From positions 310,001 to 374,000 of the forward strand of contig CAVYQF010000034.1 in the NCBI GenBank assembly GCA_963770545.1: DNA of 64,000 bases, written 5' to 3'. The first letter of the stretch is position 1; each line of letters starts with the position of its first letter. Of this stretch, positions 52,360 through 61,369 are shown piece after piece. The notes beneath the pieces are model-generated. The model had not been told where the DNA came from, did not search any database, and worked only from the letters and a program-made list of their open reading frames with translations. A program made the translations under genes and the position numbers. Origin of the DNA: RYN-230 sp963770545. Its GTDB lineage: Bacteria > Actinomycetota > Actinomycetes > Streptosporangiales > Streptosporangiaceae.

Positions 52360-53592
52360 TCACCGCCCCCGCGCCGCAAACAGCATGCCCTGCGGATGCG
52401 GCACCACCCCGTGCACCGGGACCCGGGTGATGTGCCCGGTCCGCGGGTTTAGCAAGCCGAGGTAGTTGGCCGGGAAGCCGGGTCCCGGGCACATGGCCGG
52501 AGCGCCGTTGGCGTCGCACGGGGTGACAGCCACGAACACCATGCCGGGGGTGAACGGCCCGGTGATCACATCCACGGCGCCCGCATGGTTGTCGGTGGTG
52601 TAAATGCGGCCTCTCGTGCTGGTAGCCCACGCGGTGTCATCGACGGACTGGCTCAGCCGCAATACCGACAGGGACGGCCGCCGCCGGGCCGGATGCCGGA
52701 GGAAGATCTGCTCCTTGTCACCCTGGCTGGTGAGCATGAAGTCGCCGGCGAACCGGGCCGCGGTAGCCGGGACCACCTCGTTGGAGTCGGGGTCGGTGAG
52801 CGCCAGCCGGACCCGGGCGTGCTGGCCCGCGTTGACCACAGTCGCCTTGGCCTCGTCATAGAACACCGGCCGGATCCGCGCGATCAGGCGGCGCGGATGG
52901 AACGTCACCTGGTACACGGCGGGGTAGCCGGGCTGCGGCGCGGCAGCTCCGGTGGTGCCCGGCGCGGATGCGCTGATCAGCACCATGCTGCGGAACAGGG
53001 AGATGGCATCGGTGCCGCCCTTGTGTGGCAGCGGCCCGCTGTAGGCGTAATGGTGCACCTGCCGGCCGCGAGAAGCCCACGGGTCGATGGTGTACACGCT
53101 CGAGTGGGCGTCCTCGTTCACCGTGGCGATGACTCGGTGGCGGGCCGGGTCCGCGGTCAGGCCGTCGCATTTGCCGCGGATATCCCACTGCCGGACCACG
53201 TGGCCGCCCCGGGTGAACTCCACGATCGTGCTATCCCGGTTGCCGCCGGGGGCCGTCTCCCCTTGCGGACCCACCCCGTTCTGGAACCCGGTGAACAGGT
53301 ACGGCCCGGCCTCGGTGATGTCGTCGGGCTGCGTGAGCGGGGCCGAGTGCAGCTTGCCCGAGCCCGCGACCCGGAACGAATGGTGCAGCCGCTTCCCGGA
53401 CAAGATCTGCCGGGCCGTGAAGGCCGCGTTGGCCGCGCCGCCCTCGGCCGGGCTACCAGAAGCGCTCTGAGTGTGCCGCGCGATGGCCTGGGCCGGCCCG
53501 GCGGTGGCGAGGGCAATGCCCGCGGGCAGCAGGCTCGCTGTGGCAGTGACGGCAGCCAGCCTCGTGGCGACGCGTCCGGCGGTCCGTAGCAT
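52360..53592 (-). CDS. secreted protein of unknown function
   Basis: A 410-residue exported protein. The signal peptide spans MLRTAGRVATRLAAVTATAS to ATAGPAQA. The rest has a repetitive beta-strand character, with segments such as YLFTGFQNGVGPQGE, STIVEFTRGGHVVRQWDIRGKCDGL and GRIYTTDNHAGAVDVI suggesting a beta-propeller. Three cysteines lie outside the signal peptide. I do not recognise a family. It is monocistronic, divergent from the formate dehydrogenase operon. Confidence 0.72.
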   Translation of the reverse strand: MLRTAGRVATRLAAVTATASLLPAGIALATAGPAQAIARHTQSASGSPAEGGAANAAFTARQILSGKRLHHSFRVAGSGKLHSAPLTQPDDITEAGPYLFTGFQNGVGPQGETAPGGNRDSTIVEFTRGGHVVRQWDIRGKCDGLTADPARHRVIATVNEDAHSSVYTIDPWASRGRQVHHYAYSGPLPHKGGTDAISLFRSMVLISASAPGTTGAAAPQPGYPAVYQVTFHPRRLIARIRPVFYDEAKATVVNAGQHARVRLALTDPDSNEVVPATAARFAGDFMLTSQGDKEQIFLRHPARRRPSLSVLRLSQSVDDTAWATSTRGRIYTTDNHAGAVDVITGPFTPGMVFVAVTPCDANGAPAMCPGPGFPANYLGLLNPRTGHITRVPVHGVVPHPQGMLFAARGR

Positions 53593-53822
53593 GGGCGCCT
53601 TCTTTCCATGACAGCAATAAAGCGGGCTTGATCACGCTGACCGAGCTATGCGACCTGGGGATGGCCAGGGCCGGGCGCGCTGGTGAACGTCGGGTCAAGC
53701 GCTCGCCGGCCGGGCGCGTCGCCTGCGGCCCGGTTCCGGCCGGGGGCCCAAGCCGGCGTCTACGGGGCGGATGATTAGCTAGTAACAGCCCCAAGCCAGC
53801 TGCCGCAGGAGAGGATGTGACC

Positions 53823-56800
53823 ATGGGCGCGCGCACCTGGATCGAGTCCTGGCCCGTCTACCGCCAGCTGACGGGGACAGACCCGCTGGCCCTGGGCGCG
53901 GCCACCAAGACGGCCCGCACCGAAGCCCTGAAACCCCGCACCGCCACCGCCGACAAGACGGTCAAGTCGGTCTGCCCATACTGTGCCGTCGGCTGCGGCC
54001 AGAACGTGTTCGTCAAAGACGAGAAGGTCGTCCAGATCGAGGGCGACCCGGACTCCCCGGTCAGCCGCGGCCACCTGTGCCCCAAGGGGTCGGCCAGCCT
54101 GCAGCTCACCACCGGCGAGGCCCGCCAGTACCAGATGCTCTACCGCCGCCCGGGCGGCACCGAGTGGGAGTCGCTGGACCTGGACACGGCGATGGACATG
54201 ATCGCCGACCGGGTTATCGACGCCCGGCGCCAGGGCTGGCAGTGGGAACACGACGGCCGGCGCACCCGCCGCACCATGGGGTTCGCCAGCCTCGGCGGTG
54301 CGACCCTGGACAACGAAGAGAACTACCTGATCAAGAAGCTGTTCACCGCGCTGGGCGCGATCCAGATCGAGAATCAGGCGCGCATATGACACTCCTCCAC
54401 AGTTCCCGGTCTGGGAACTAGCTTTGGCCGCGGCGGCGCGACCACTTTCCAGCAGGATCTGGCCAACTCCGACTGCATCCTGATCGAGGGCTCGAACATG
54501 GCCGAGGCCCACCCGGTCGGGTTCCAGTGGGTCATGGAGGCCAAGAAGCGCGGCGCCAAGATCATCCATGTCGACCCGCGGTTCAGCCGGACCAGCGCCG
54601 TGGCCCACCTGCACGTGCCGATCCGGGCCGGGGCCGACATCGCGTTCGTCGGCGGCCTGATCAACTACGTGCTGCAGAACGAGAAGTACTTCGACGAGTA
54701 CGTGCGGTTGTACACGAACGCCTCGGTGATCATCACCGAGGACTTCCGGGACACCGAGGATCTCGACGGCCTGTTCTCGGGCTTCAACCCCGAGCACCGG
54801 ACCTACGACGCGATGACGTGGCGGTACCAGAGCGGCAACGTGGCTCCCGCCAGCGGGGCCCGGGGCCTGGACGCCGCCCGGATGCGGGACGTGAAGGAGG
54901 CGTCGCGCGGCGAGGCGCACGGATCGGGCGGGGCGGCCGCGGAGATCTCCCCGGACACCGACGAGACGCTGCAGGATCCCCGCTGCGTGTTCCAGATCCT
55001 CAAACGCCACTTCGCCCGGTACACCCCGGAGATGGTGGCCGAGGTGGCCGGGGTACCGGAGGACCAGTTCCTCGAGGTGGCCCGGGCTATCACGGAGAAC
55101 TCGGGCCGGGACCGGACCACGGCCTTCGTGTACAGCCTGGGCTGGACCCAGCACACGGTGGGCGTGCAGTACATCCGGACCGCGGCGATCCTGCAGACCC
55201 TGCTGGGCAACATGGGCCGTCCCGGCGGCGGCATCCTGGCCCTGCGCGGGCACGCCTCGATCCAGGGCTCGACGGACATTCCCACCCTGTTCGACCTGCT
55301 GCCCGGGTACCTGCCCATGCCGTTCGCCAACGGCAACGACAACCTCGACGGCTACGTCGACGCGGAGAGCGTGGACAAGGGCTTCTGGGCCAACACCCGC
55401 GACTACATGGTCAGCCTGCTCAAGGCGTACTGGGGCGACGCGGCCACGGCGGAGAACGACTTCTGCTACGACTACCTGCCCCGGCTGACCGGCAGCCACA
55501 GCACCTATGAGACCGTGCTGCAGCAGATCCAGGGCATCTGCAAGGGGTACTTCCTGTTCGGGCAGAACCCGGCGGTCGGCTCGGCCAACGGCCGGATGCA
55601 GCGGCTCGGGATGGCCAACCTGGACTGGCTGGTCGTGCGCGACCTGGTCATGATCGAGAGCGCCACGTTCTGGAAGAACGGCCCGGAGATCGAGACCGGC
55701 GAGATGCGCACGGAGGACATCCGGACCGAGGTGTTCTTCATGCCCGCCGCCGCGCACACCGAGAAGGACGGCAGCTTCACCAACACCCAGCGCATGCTGC
55801 AGTGGCACTACACCGCGGTCGAGCCCGCCGGTGACGCCCGGAGCGACCTGTGGTTCACCTACCACCTGGGCCGGCGCATCCGGGAGAAGCTGGCCGCTGC
55901 GGCCCGCGAGCGGGAAGCCCAGGCCGACACGGTGCTGGGCCAGGCCGAGGCCACCGACATGGACCGGCCGGTCCTCGACCTGACCTGGGACTACCCGACA
56001 TGGGGCCCGCAGGACGAGCCGGACGCCGACCAGGTCCTGGCCGAGATCAACGGCCGGGACGCCGACGGCAAGCCCCTGTCCGCCTACACCCAGCTCAAAT
56101 CCGACGGCTCCACCTCCTGCGGCTGCTGGATCTACTGCGGGGTCCGCGCCGACGGGGTGAACCAGGCCGCCCGCCGCAAGCCCGGCCAGGAGCAGAACTG
56201 GGTGGCCAACGAGTGGGGCTGGGCCTGGCCGGCCAACCGGCGGGTGCTCTACAACCGGGCCTCGGCTGACCGGGACGGGAAGCCGTGGAGCGAGCGCAAG
56301 GCCCTGGTCTGGTGGGACGAGGAGAAGGGCAGGTGGACCGGGCACGACATCCCCGACTTCATCCCTGACCGGGCCCCGTCGTACCGGCCGCCGCAAGGCG
56401 CCCTCGGGGTGGACGCCATCTCGGGCATCGACCCGTTCATCATGCAGGCGGACGGGAAGGCGTGGCTGTTCACCCCGGCCGGCCTGGTGGACGGCCCGAT
56501 GCCCGCGCACTACGAGCCGCAGGAATCGCCGCTGCCCAACCTGTTCTACGGCCAGCAGCACAACCCGGCCCGGCAGATCATCACCCACCCCGACAACCGC
56601 TACCAGCCCAGCGGCCTGGAGCCCGGGTCGGACGTGTTCCCGTACGTCAGCACCACCTACCGCCTCACCGAGCACCACACGGCCGGCGGGATGTCCCGCT
56701 TCCTGCCCTACCTGTCCGAGCTGCAGCCCGCGTTCTTCTGCGAGGTGTCGCCCGAGCTGGCCGCCGAGCGGGGCCTGGAGCACATGGGCTGGGCCACGAT

Positions 56801-57113
56801 CATCAGCGCCCGCAACGTCATCGAGGCCCGGGTCATGGTCACCCGCCGGATGAAGCCGCTGCGGGCGGGCGGCCGGGAGATCCAGCAGGTGGGCCTGCCC
56901 TGGCACTGGGGCCTGAACGGCCTGACCACCGGGGACTCCGCCAACGAGCTGTCCCACCTGTCCCTGGACCCGAACGTGCACATCCAGGAGGTCAAGGCCC
57001 TGGCCATCGACATCCAGCCGGGACGGCGGCCGCGCGGGCCGGCCCAGCGCGACCTGGTCCGGGAGTACCAGCGGCGGGCCGGGATCACCGAGGAGACGGG
57101 GACTGAGGTATGA
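53823..57113 (+). CDS. fdhA: selenocysteine formate dehydrogenase, catalytic subunit
   Basis: A 1096-residue molybdenum/tungsten bis-MGD enzyme oxidising formate to CO2. The 4Fe-4S ligands are Cys51, Cys54, Cys58 and Cys86. Residue 189 is encoded by an in-frame TGA at 54387: NQARI-U-HSSTVPGLGTSFGRGG lines up with the Sec-His of FDH-N/FdhF, and the frame continues open to 57113. A SECIS hairpin follows the codon. There is no twin-arginine signal (MGARTWIESW), so a cytosolic orientation is likely. ATG 53823 is chosen for AGGAGAGG 8 bp upstream. It ends in an ATGA overlap with fdhB. Selenocysteine genes selA-D are not in the window. Confidence 0.93.
54387..54419 (+). promoter_or_regulatory. UGA selenocysteine codon and SECIS hairpin
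   Basis: TGA at 54387-54389 is followed after 18 nt by loop GGTCT, closed by a perfect 7-bp stem AGTTCCC/GGGAACT (54401-54419). The distance and the apical GGUCU equal those of the Escherichia coli fdhF SECIS recognised by SelB. Confidence 0.9.
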
Positions 57114-58138
57114 GCGACATAACTTCAAATTCTCCGCAACGAAAACCACCCGTGGCCGATCACTCCGCCCCGGCCCAGAGTTCTGCGGCCCAGAATCTTG
57201 CGGCCCAGAACTTTGGGGCCCAGAACCTGGAGGCACTGGATCCGGCGGCCCACGCCGGATATGAGGACCACCCAGCCCGGATGGGCTTCTTCACTGACAC
57301 CTCGGTGTGCATCGGCTGCAAGGCCTGCGAGGTGGCCTGCAAGGAGTGGAACCACGTCCCTGAGGACGGGCTGAACCTGCTCGGCATGTCCTACGACAAC
57401 ACCGGCGGGCTGGGCGCCTCCACCTGGCGGCACGTCGCGTTCATCGAGCAGATCAAGCGCCCGGGGGACGCGCCCGGACGCGGGCCTGGGCCTGGGCCCG
57501 GGCCCGCGGATGGTCCCGGCCCGTCGGTGCTCACCGAGTCGGCGCTGGGGGAATTCTCCGCGGACGGCTCCCGCTGGCTTATGGCCAGCAACGTGTGCAA
57601 GCACTGCACCGAGTCCGCCTGCCTGGACGTGTGCCCGACCGGCGCGCTGATGCGGACCGAGTTCGGCACGGTCGTGGTCCAGGAGGACGTCTGCAACGGC
57701 TGCGGGTACTGCGTCTCGGCCTGCCCGTTCGGGGTCATCGAACGGCGCGAGGGGGACGGCCGGGCCTGGAAGTGCACGCTGTGCTACGACCGGATCGGTG
57801 ACGGGCTCGAGCCTGCCTGCGCCAAAGCCTGCCCGACCCAGTCGATCCAGTTCGGCCCGGTGGACGAGCTGCGCGAACGGGCCCAGCAGCGGGTCGGTGA
57901 GCTGCAGGCGGCGGGGGAGACGGGCGCGCAGCTGTACCTGGAGGATCCCGGCGACGGCATCGGCGGCGGCGGGGCGTTCTTCCTGCTGCTCGACAAGCCC
58001 GAGGTGTACGGGCTGCCGCCGGACCCGGTGGACACCACGCGGGACCTGCCCCGGATGTGGCGGCACGTGGCCACCGCCGCGGGTGCTGTGCTGGTCGGCG
58101 GCCTGATCGCCTCGCTGCGGCGGGACCTGCGCCCATGA
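57110..58138 (+). CDS. fdhB: formate dehydrogenase iron-sulfur (beta) subunit
   Basis: A 342-residue ferredoxin-type subunit with four 4Fe-4S motifs: CIGCKACEVACKEW, CKHCTESACLDVCPTG, CNGCGYCVSACPFG, and CTLCYDRI with CAKACPTQ. It transfers electrons from the catalytic to the membrane subunit. Its first 60 residues are repetitive (AAQNL/AAQNF) and precede the conserved MGFFTDTSVCIGCK; that leader also contains the 18-bp dispersed element. A C-terminal hydrophobic helix (VATAAGAVLVGGLIASL) may anchor it. ATGA overlaps join it to both neighbours. Confidence 0.93.
   Translation: MSDITSNSPQRKPPVADHSAPAQSSAAQNLAAQNFGAQNLEALDPAAHAGYEDHPARMGFFTDTSVCIGCKACEVACKEWNHVPEDGLNLLGMSYDNTGGLGASTWRHVAFIEQIKRPGDAPGRGPGPGPGPADGPGPSVLTESALGEFSADGSRWLMASNVCKHCTESACLDVCPTGALMRTEFGTVVVQEDVCNGCGYCVSACPFGVIERREGDGRAWKCTLCYDRIGDGLEPACAKACPTQSIQFGPVDELRERAQQRVGELQAAGETGAQLYLEDPGDGIGGGGAFFLLLDKPEVYGLPPDPVDTTRDLPRMWRHVATAAGAVLVGGLIASLRRDLRP
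57135..57155 (+). repeat. dispersed 18-bp element, copy 3, in fdhB
   Basis: CGCAACGAAAACCACCCG plus TGG lies 22 bp inside the fdhB gene and reads as QRKPPVA-type codons. All 21 bases equal copy 2 upstream of the methyltransferase. Confidence 0.85.
57179..57238. repeat. 4 x 15-bp tandem repeat in fdhB
   Basis: Four imperfect 15-bp units such as AATCTTGCGGCCCAG encode AAQNL-type pentapeptides in the variable N-terminus before the first iron-sulfur motif. Confidence 0.78.
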
Positions 58139-59304
58139 GCTCGGCTGGGGGACGCGGAGCGGGCCGGGACAGGGCGGCCAGCGGGAACGGCGCGCGGGCC
58201 GGCGGGGCGCCGGCCCTGGCGACGCGGATGCGTGAGCGGTTCGGCGTGCACGGCCGCGGCCAGCACGAACGGGACCGGCAGGGTCAGGGCAGCGCCCGCT
58301 CCGTGGACCTGCACGACGGGGCCGCCCCGCGCGGTGGTGGCGGCCGAGACCGCGGTGGCCGCGGCGGCCGGGCCGGTGAACAGCTGGTGGTGCCCCGCGC
58401 CCGCCCGGACTCCTACTACGGCAAGCCGATCCTCAAGGAGCCGGTGTGGGGGTCGCCGGACGTGCCGGGCTACCTGTTCCTCGGCGGGCTGGCCGGGGCC
58501 TCCTCGGTGCTGGCCGGGTTCGCCCAGGCGGCCGGCAACCACCGGCAGGCCCGGGTGTCCAAGATTGCCGCGGTCGGGGCCATCGGCCTGTCCGGGGTGG
58601 CCCTGGTGGCCGACCTGGGTCGGCCCGAGCGGTTCCTGAACATGCTGCGCGTGGTCAAGCCCACCTCGCCGATGAGCGTGGGCTCGTGGCTGATCTCGGC
58701 CTTCGGCGGGGCGTCAACGGCCGCAGCGGCCTGCGCGGTGACCGGCCGGCTGCCGAAGACCGGGGCCGCCGCCACCGCGGGGGCGGCTCTCATCGGGCCG
58801 GCCATCTGCACGTACACCGCCGCGCTCATCTGCGACACGGCCGTGCCCGCCTGGCATGAGGCGCACCGGGAGATGCCGTACCTGTTCGCCGGGTCCGCTG
58901 CCAGTGCCGCGGGCGGCCTGGGCATGATCCTGGTGCCCGAGGACGACGCCGGGCAGGCGGTCCGGTTCGCGGTGCTGGGCGCGGCGACTGAGCTGACCGC
59001 GAAGACCCTCCTGCTCAGGAGGCTCGGGGAGATCGCTGAGCCGTACCAGAGCGGCCGGCCTGGGCGGCTGATGGAGCTGGCCGAAGTGCTCACGGCGGCC
59101 GGGCTGGCGGGCGCCGTCCTGGCGGGCCGGAGCCGGACGGCGAACATGCTGGCCGGTGCGGCGCTGGTGGCTTCCTCCGCGCTGACCAGGTTCGGCATCT
59201 TCGAGGCGGGCCAGCTGTCGGCCCGCGACCCGAAGTACACCGTCGGTCCGCAGCGGGAGCGGCTGGCCGCGAGGGCGGCTGACGATCAGTCCCTGACCCC
59301 CTGA
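58135..59304 (+). CDS. fdhC: NrfD/PsrC-type membrane subunit of formate dehydrogenase
   Basis: The 389-residue protein has a basic, Gly-rich N-terminus of about 90 residues, then the NrfD-type start SYYGKPILKEPVWGSPDVPGYLFLGGLAGASSVL and about eight transmembrane segments, including VALVADLGRPERFLNMLRVVKPTSPMS. NrfD subunits pass electrons to the quinone pool, so the complex would link formate oxidation to respiration. ATG 58135 overlaps the fdhB stop by ATGA. Confidence 0.9.
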   Translation: MSSAGGRGAGRDRAASGNGARAGGAPALATRMRERFGVHGRGQHERDRQGQGSARSVDLHDGAAPRGGGGRDRGGRGGRAGEQLVVPRARPDSYYGKPILKEPVWGSPDVPGYLFLGGLAGASSVLAGFAQAAGNHRQARVSKIAAVGAIGLSGVALVADLGRPERFLNMLRVVKPTSPMSVGSWLISAFGGASTAAAACAVTGRLPKTGAAATAGAALIGPAICTYTAALICDTAVPAWHEAHREMPYLFAGSAASAAGGLGMILVPEDDAGQAVRFAVLGAATELTAKTLLLRRLGEIAEPYQSGRPGRLMELAEVLTAAGLAGAVLAGRSRTANMLAGAALVASSALTRFGIFEAGQLSARDPKYTVGPQRERLAARAADDQSLTP

Positions 59305-59332
59305 TTCGCCGGCTTGCCGGCTCCCTGGCTCC

Positions 59333-60349
59333 CTAAGGAGCGGGGGTACGCCTCTTGGACTCGGGATCCGTGGTCGTCCGCACTGGCGCCGCGACCTTGG
59401 TCTCGATGTCCTGCTCGGGCCGGCGCTCCTGGAGCTTCGCGTAGAGATCGAAGGCCTGCAGGTCCTCCGGGGTGAACGGGGGCGGCGCCAGGCTGCGCGG
59501 CCACAGCCGCAGGTCGCTAACCACGTTCGCCTCCACCGCGTACAGGGTGAACTGGGCCTGCAGATAGAGCCAGGCCAGCAAGCCGAGGACCACGCCGAAC
59601 ACGCCGTACACCGACGAGCTTTTCAGCGTGTGGGCCACCAGGTAGGCGCCGAACAGCTGCAGGATCTGCCAGACGATCGCGGACAGTACGGCCCCGGGCA
59701 GCATCCGCCGGGCTTTGATCTCGCGTTCCACGGCCAGCCGGAACCCGAGCCAGAAGACCAGGACGTTCAGCACCAGCGAGACGACCAGGGTGCCGATCTG
59801 GGCCGCGAGTCCGCCGAGGACGCTGGCGCTCGCGCCGGCCAGCCCGGACAGCAGGGTGGTGGCCAGCAGGCCGATGCCGACGGCCAGGATCAGGGCTATC
59901 TGCCTGAGCAGCGACCACGGGAACCCCGCGCGGCGCGACAACGGCACACCCCAGACGGTGTTCAGCGCGTTCTGGGCCGCGGCGGCCACGCCGCGGGCGC
60001 CGAGGAAGGTCAGCACGATCCCAATGACCAGGGCGATCCCGGTCCCGCTCACCGTGTGCCCGGCGGTCGCACTCCTGAGCGTGCCCTCGATGCCCGGGAA
60101 ATGGGAGAACGCTGAGTTGAGCACCTTGGCTTTGAGGGTGGGGTCGTGGGCCAGCACAATGTCCAGCACGGTCACCAGCACTAGCAGCAGCGGGAACAGT
60201 GAGGCGAACCCGTAGTAGGCGATGAGCGCCGCGAGGTTCCCGGCCTGGTCGTCGCCGAACTTCTTCCACACGGCCAGGGGGAAAGCCAGCCACGGCCGGC
60301 TCTGCTGCAGCCGGTCGAGCTTGGCGATGAGTTTCTTCAGGGCATTCAT
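59333..60349 (-). CDS. YihY/BrkB family membrane protein
   Basis: The 338-residue integral membrane protein has six hydrophobic segments. Family hallmarks are DQAGNLAALIAYYGFASLFPLLLV near the start and SVYGVFGVVLGLLAWLYLQAQ. The family was once called RNase BN, but is better viewed as a membrane protein of unclear role. ATG 60349 (MNALKK) is preferred to GTG 60406; neither has a strong RBS. It is convergent with fdhC. Confidence 0.85.
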   Translation of the reverse strand: MNALKKLIAKLDRLQQSRPWLAFPLAVWKKFGDDQAGNLAALIAYYGFASLFPLLLVLVTVLDIVLAHDPTLKAKVLNSAFSHFPGIEGTLRSATAGHTVSGTGIALVIGIVLTFLGARGVAAAAQNALNTVWGVPLSRRAGFPWSLLRQIALILAVGIGLLATTLLSGLAGASASVLGGLAAQIGTLVVSLVLNVLVFWLGFRLAVEREIKARRMLPGAVLSAIVWQILQLFGAYLVAHTLKSSSVYGVFGVVLGLLAWLYLQAQFTLYAVEANVVSDLRLWPRSLAPPPFTPEDLQAFDLYAKLQERRPEQDIETKVAAPVRTTTDPESKRRTPAP

Positions 60350-60421
60350 CGCGGATGAACTACCCCGCGGGCCGCGATTTAACAGGGACGATGCGCCGTT
60401 GATCACGCCGCGAATCCGAGA

Positions 60422-61369
60422 TCACCCAGCGGGAACGGCGAGGAGCGTCCACGGCAGCAGGCCCGCCGCCTGCCCTACGCCTGCCGCTTGCCCTACGCCT
60501 GCCGCCTGCCCTATACCCTCGGCCTGCCCAACGTCTGCCGCCTGCCCCGTCGGCTTCCCCCAGCCCACCGGCGGTTGCGAGCCTGGCCCGGCCAGCAGGA
60601 CGAACCCCGCGGCCTGGGGCCGGCGGGGTACCGCCACACCGGGCGGCAGGCTCGCGCTGGTCGAGGCGATGACCCGGCCGTGGGCGCTGGCCAGCACCGC
60701 GCTGCAGCCCAGCTCGGCCAGTCCCAGCCCGGACAAGCCGGGCAGCACCAGCCGCTCCACCTGAGTGGCCAGGATGTCCGCCGCCGCGACGCCGATGAAG
60801 CGCCCCGCCTGGTGAACCGGGGCGGCCAGCGTGAACGTGTACTCGTGGGTGCAGATGAAGTCCACATACGGCCCGGCCAGCGTCGGTGCGCCGGTACGCT
60901 CCGGCTCCCGGTACCAGTCGGTGGTGGTGTAGTCGTAGAACTCCGCGGACTCTGGGTCCAGATCCACTTCGAGCGGCATGATCCGCGCGCTCTGGTCGGC
61001 CCACCACCACTCGATGCAGCGGGGCGCATCGGCCACCGTGTGCGGGGCGAGCACGACGCCGGCCCCGGCGGCCAGGCCCGCGTGCTTCCGCAACAGCCCC
61101 GCCACCAGCGGGCGCGTCGCAGCAAAGTCGCCGCGGCGAAGCGCTGGCCCGGACAGTATGAGTGTGGATGGTGTGACCCCAGATGATGCAGGCCTGGAGG
61201 GTACCTGGCCGCCTGCGGGTCGGCCGGCCGCCCTGGCGATGGACTCGGCCGCCGCGACGATCCCGGCCACGGAACTGAGCACCTGCTCCATCCGGCGGGT
61301 GACGTCGGCCAGCAGCCGGGCCCCGCGGTCGGCCGCTGTAGCGGTGACGCTCACCCCGGTGCTGTTCAC
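60422..61369 (-). CDS. cache-domain sensor-like protein
   Basis: A 315-residue protein with a PDC/cache-like domain in the middle (IEWWWADQSARIMPLEVDLDP, DYTTTDWYREPE and GRFIGVAAADILATQVERL), the type of fold that binds amines or organic acids. No transmembrane segment is evident, so it is unusual for a cache sensor. The C-terminal part is a repeated GQAAGV tract. GTG 61369 overlaps the GntR stop codon by GTGA, and the pair faces a polyamine-type importer. It may sense the imported substrate. Confidence 0.78.
   Translation of the reverse strand: MNSTGVSVTATAADRGARLLADVTRRMEQVLSSVAGIVAAAESIARAAGRPAGGQVPSRPASSGVTPSTLILSGPALRRGDFAATRPLVAGLLRKHAGLAAGAGVVLAPHTVADAPRCIEWWWADQSARIMPLEVDLDPESAEFYDYTTTDWYREPERTGAPTLAGPYVDFICTHEYTFTLAAPVHQAGRFIGVAAADILATQVERLVLPGLSGLGLAELGCSAVLASAHGRVIASTSASLPPGVAVPRRPQAAGFVLLAGPGSQPPVGWGKPTGQAADVGQAEGIGQAAGVGQAAGVGQAAGLLPWTLLAVPAG
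60465..60554. repeat. 5 x 18-bp tandem repeat in the cache gene
   Basis: Five units related to GCCGCCTGCCCTACGCCT lie near the gene's 3' end. On the coding strand they give GQAAGV hexapeptides. Confidence 0.88.

Noticed and set aside
51881..52465. Plus-strand frame starting in the AT-rich patch
   Set aside because: It has no RBS and its product is Arg/Pro-rich low complexity across the tandem repeat.
53817..54389. Short formate dehydrogenase gene ending at TGA, followed by a headless second gene
   Set aside because: The frame is open through the TGA, the flanking residues match the selenocysteine site and a SECIS hairpin follows, so it is one gene.
53775..57236. Very long open frame antisense to the formate dehydrogenase operon
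   Set aside because: It mirrors the sense-strand codon bias, has no start signal and covers conserved sense genes.
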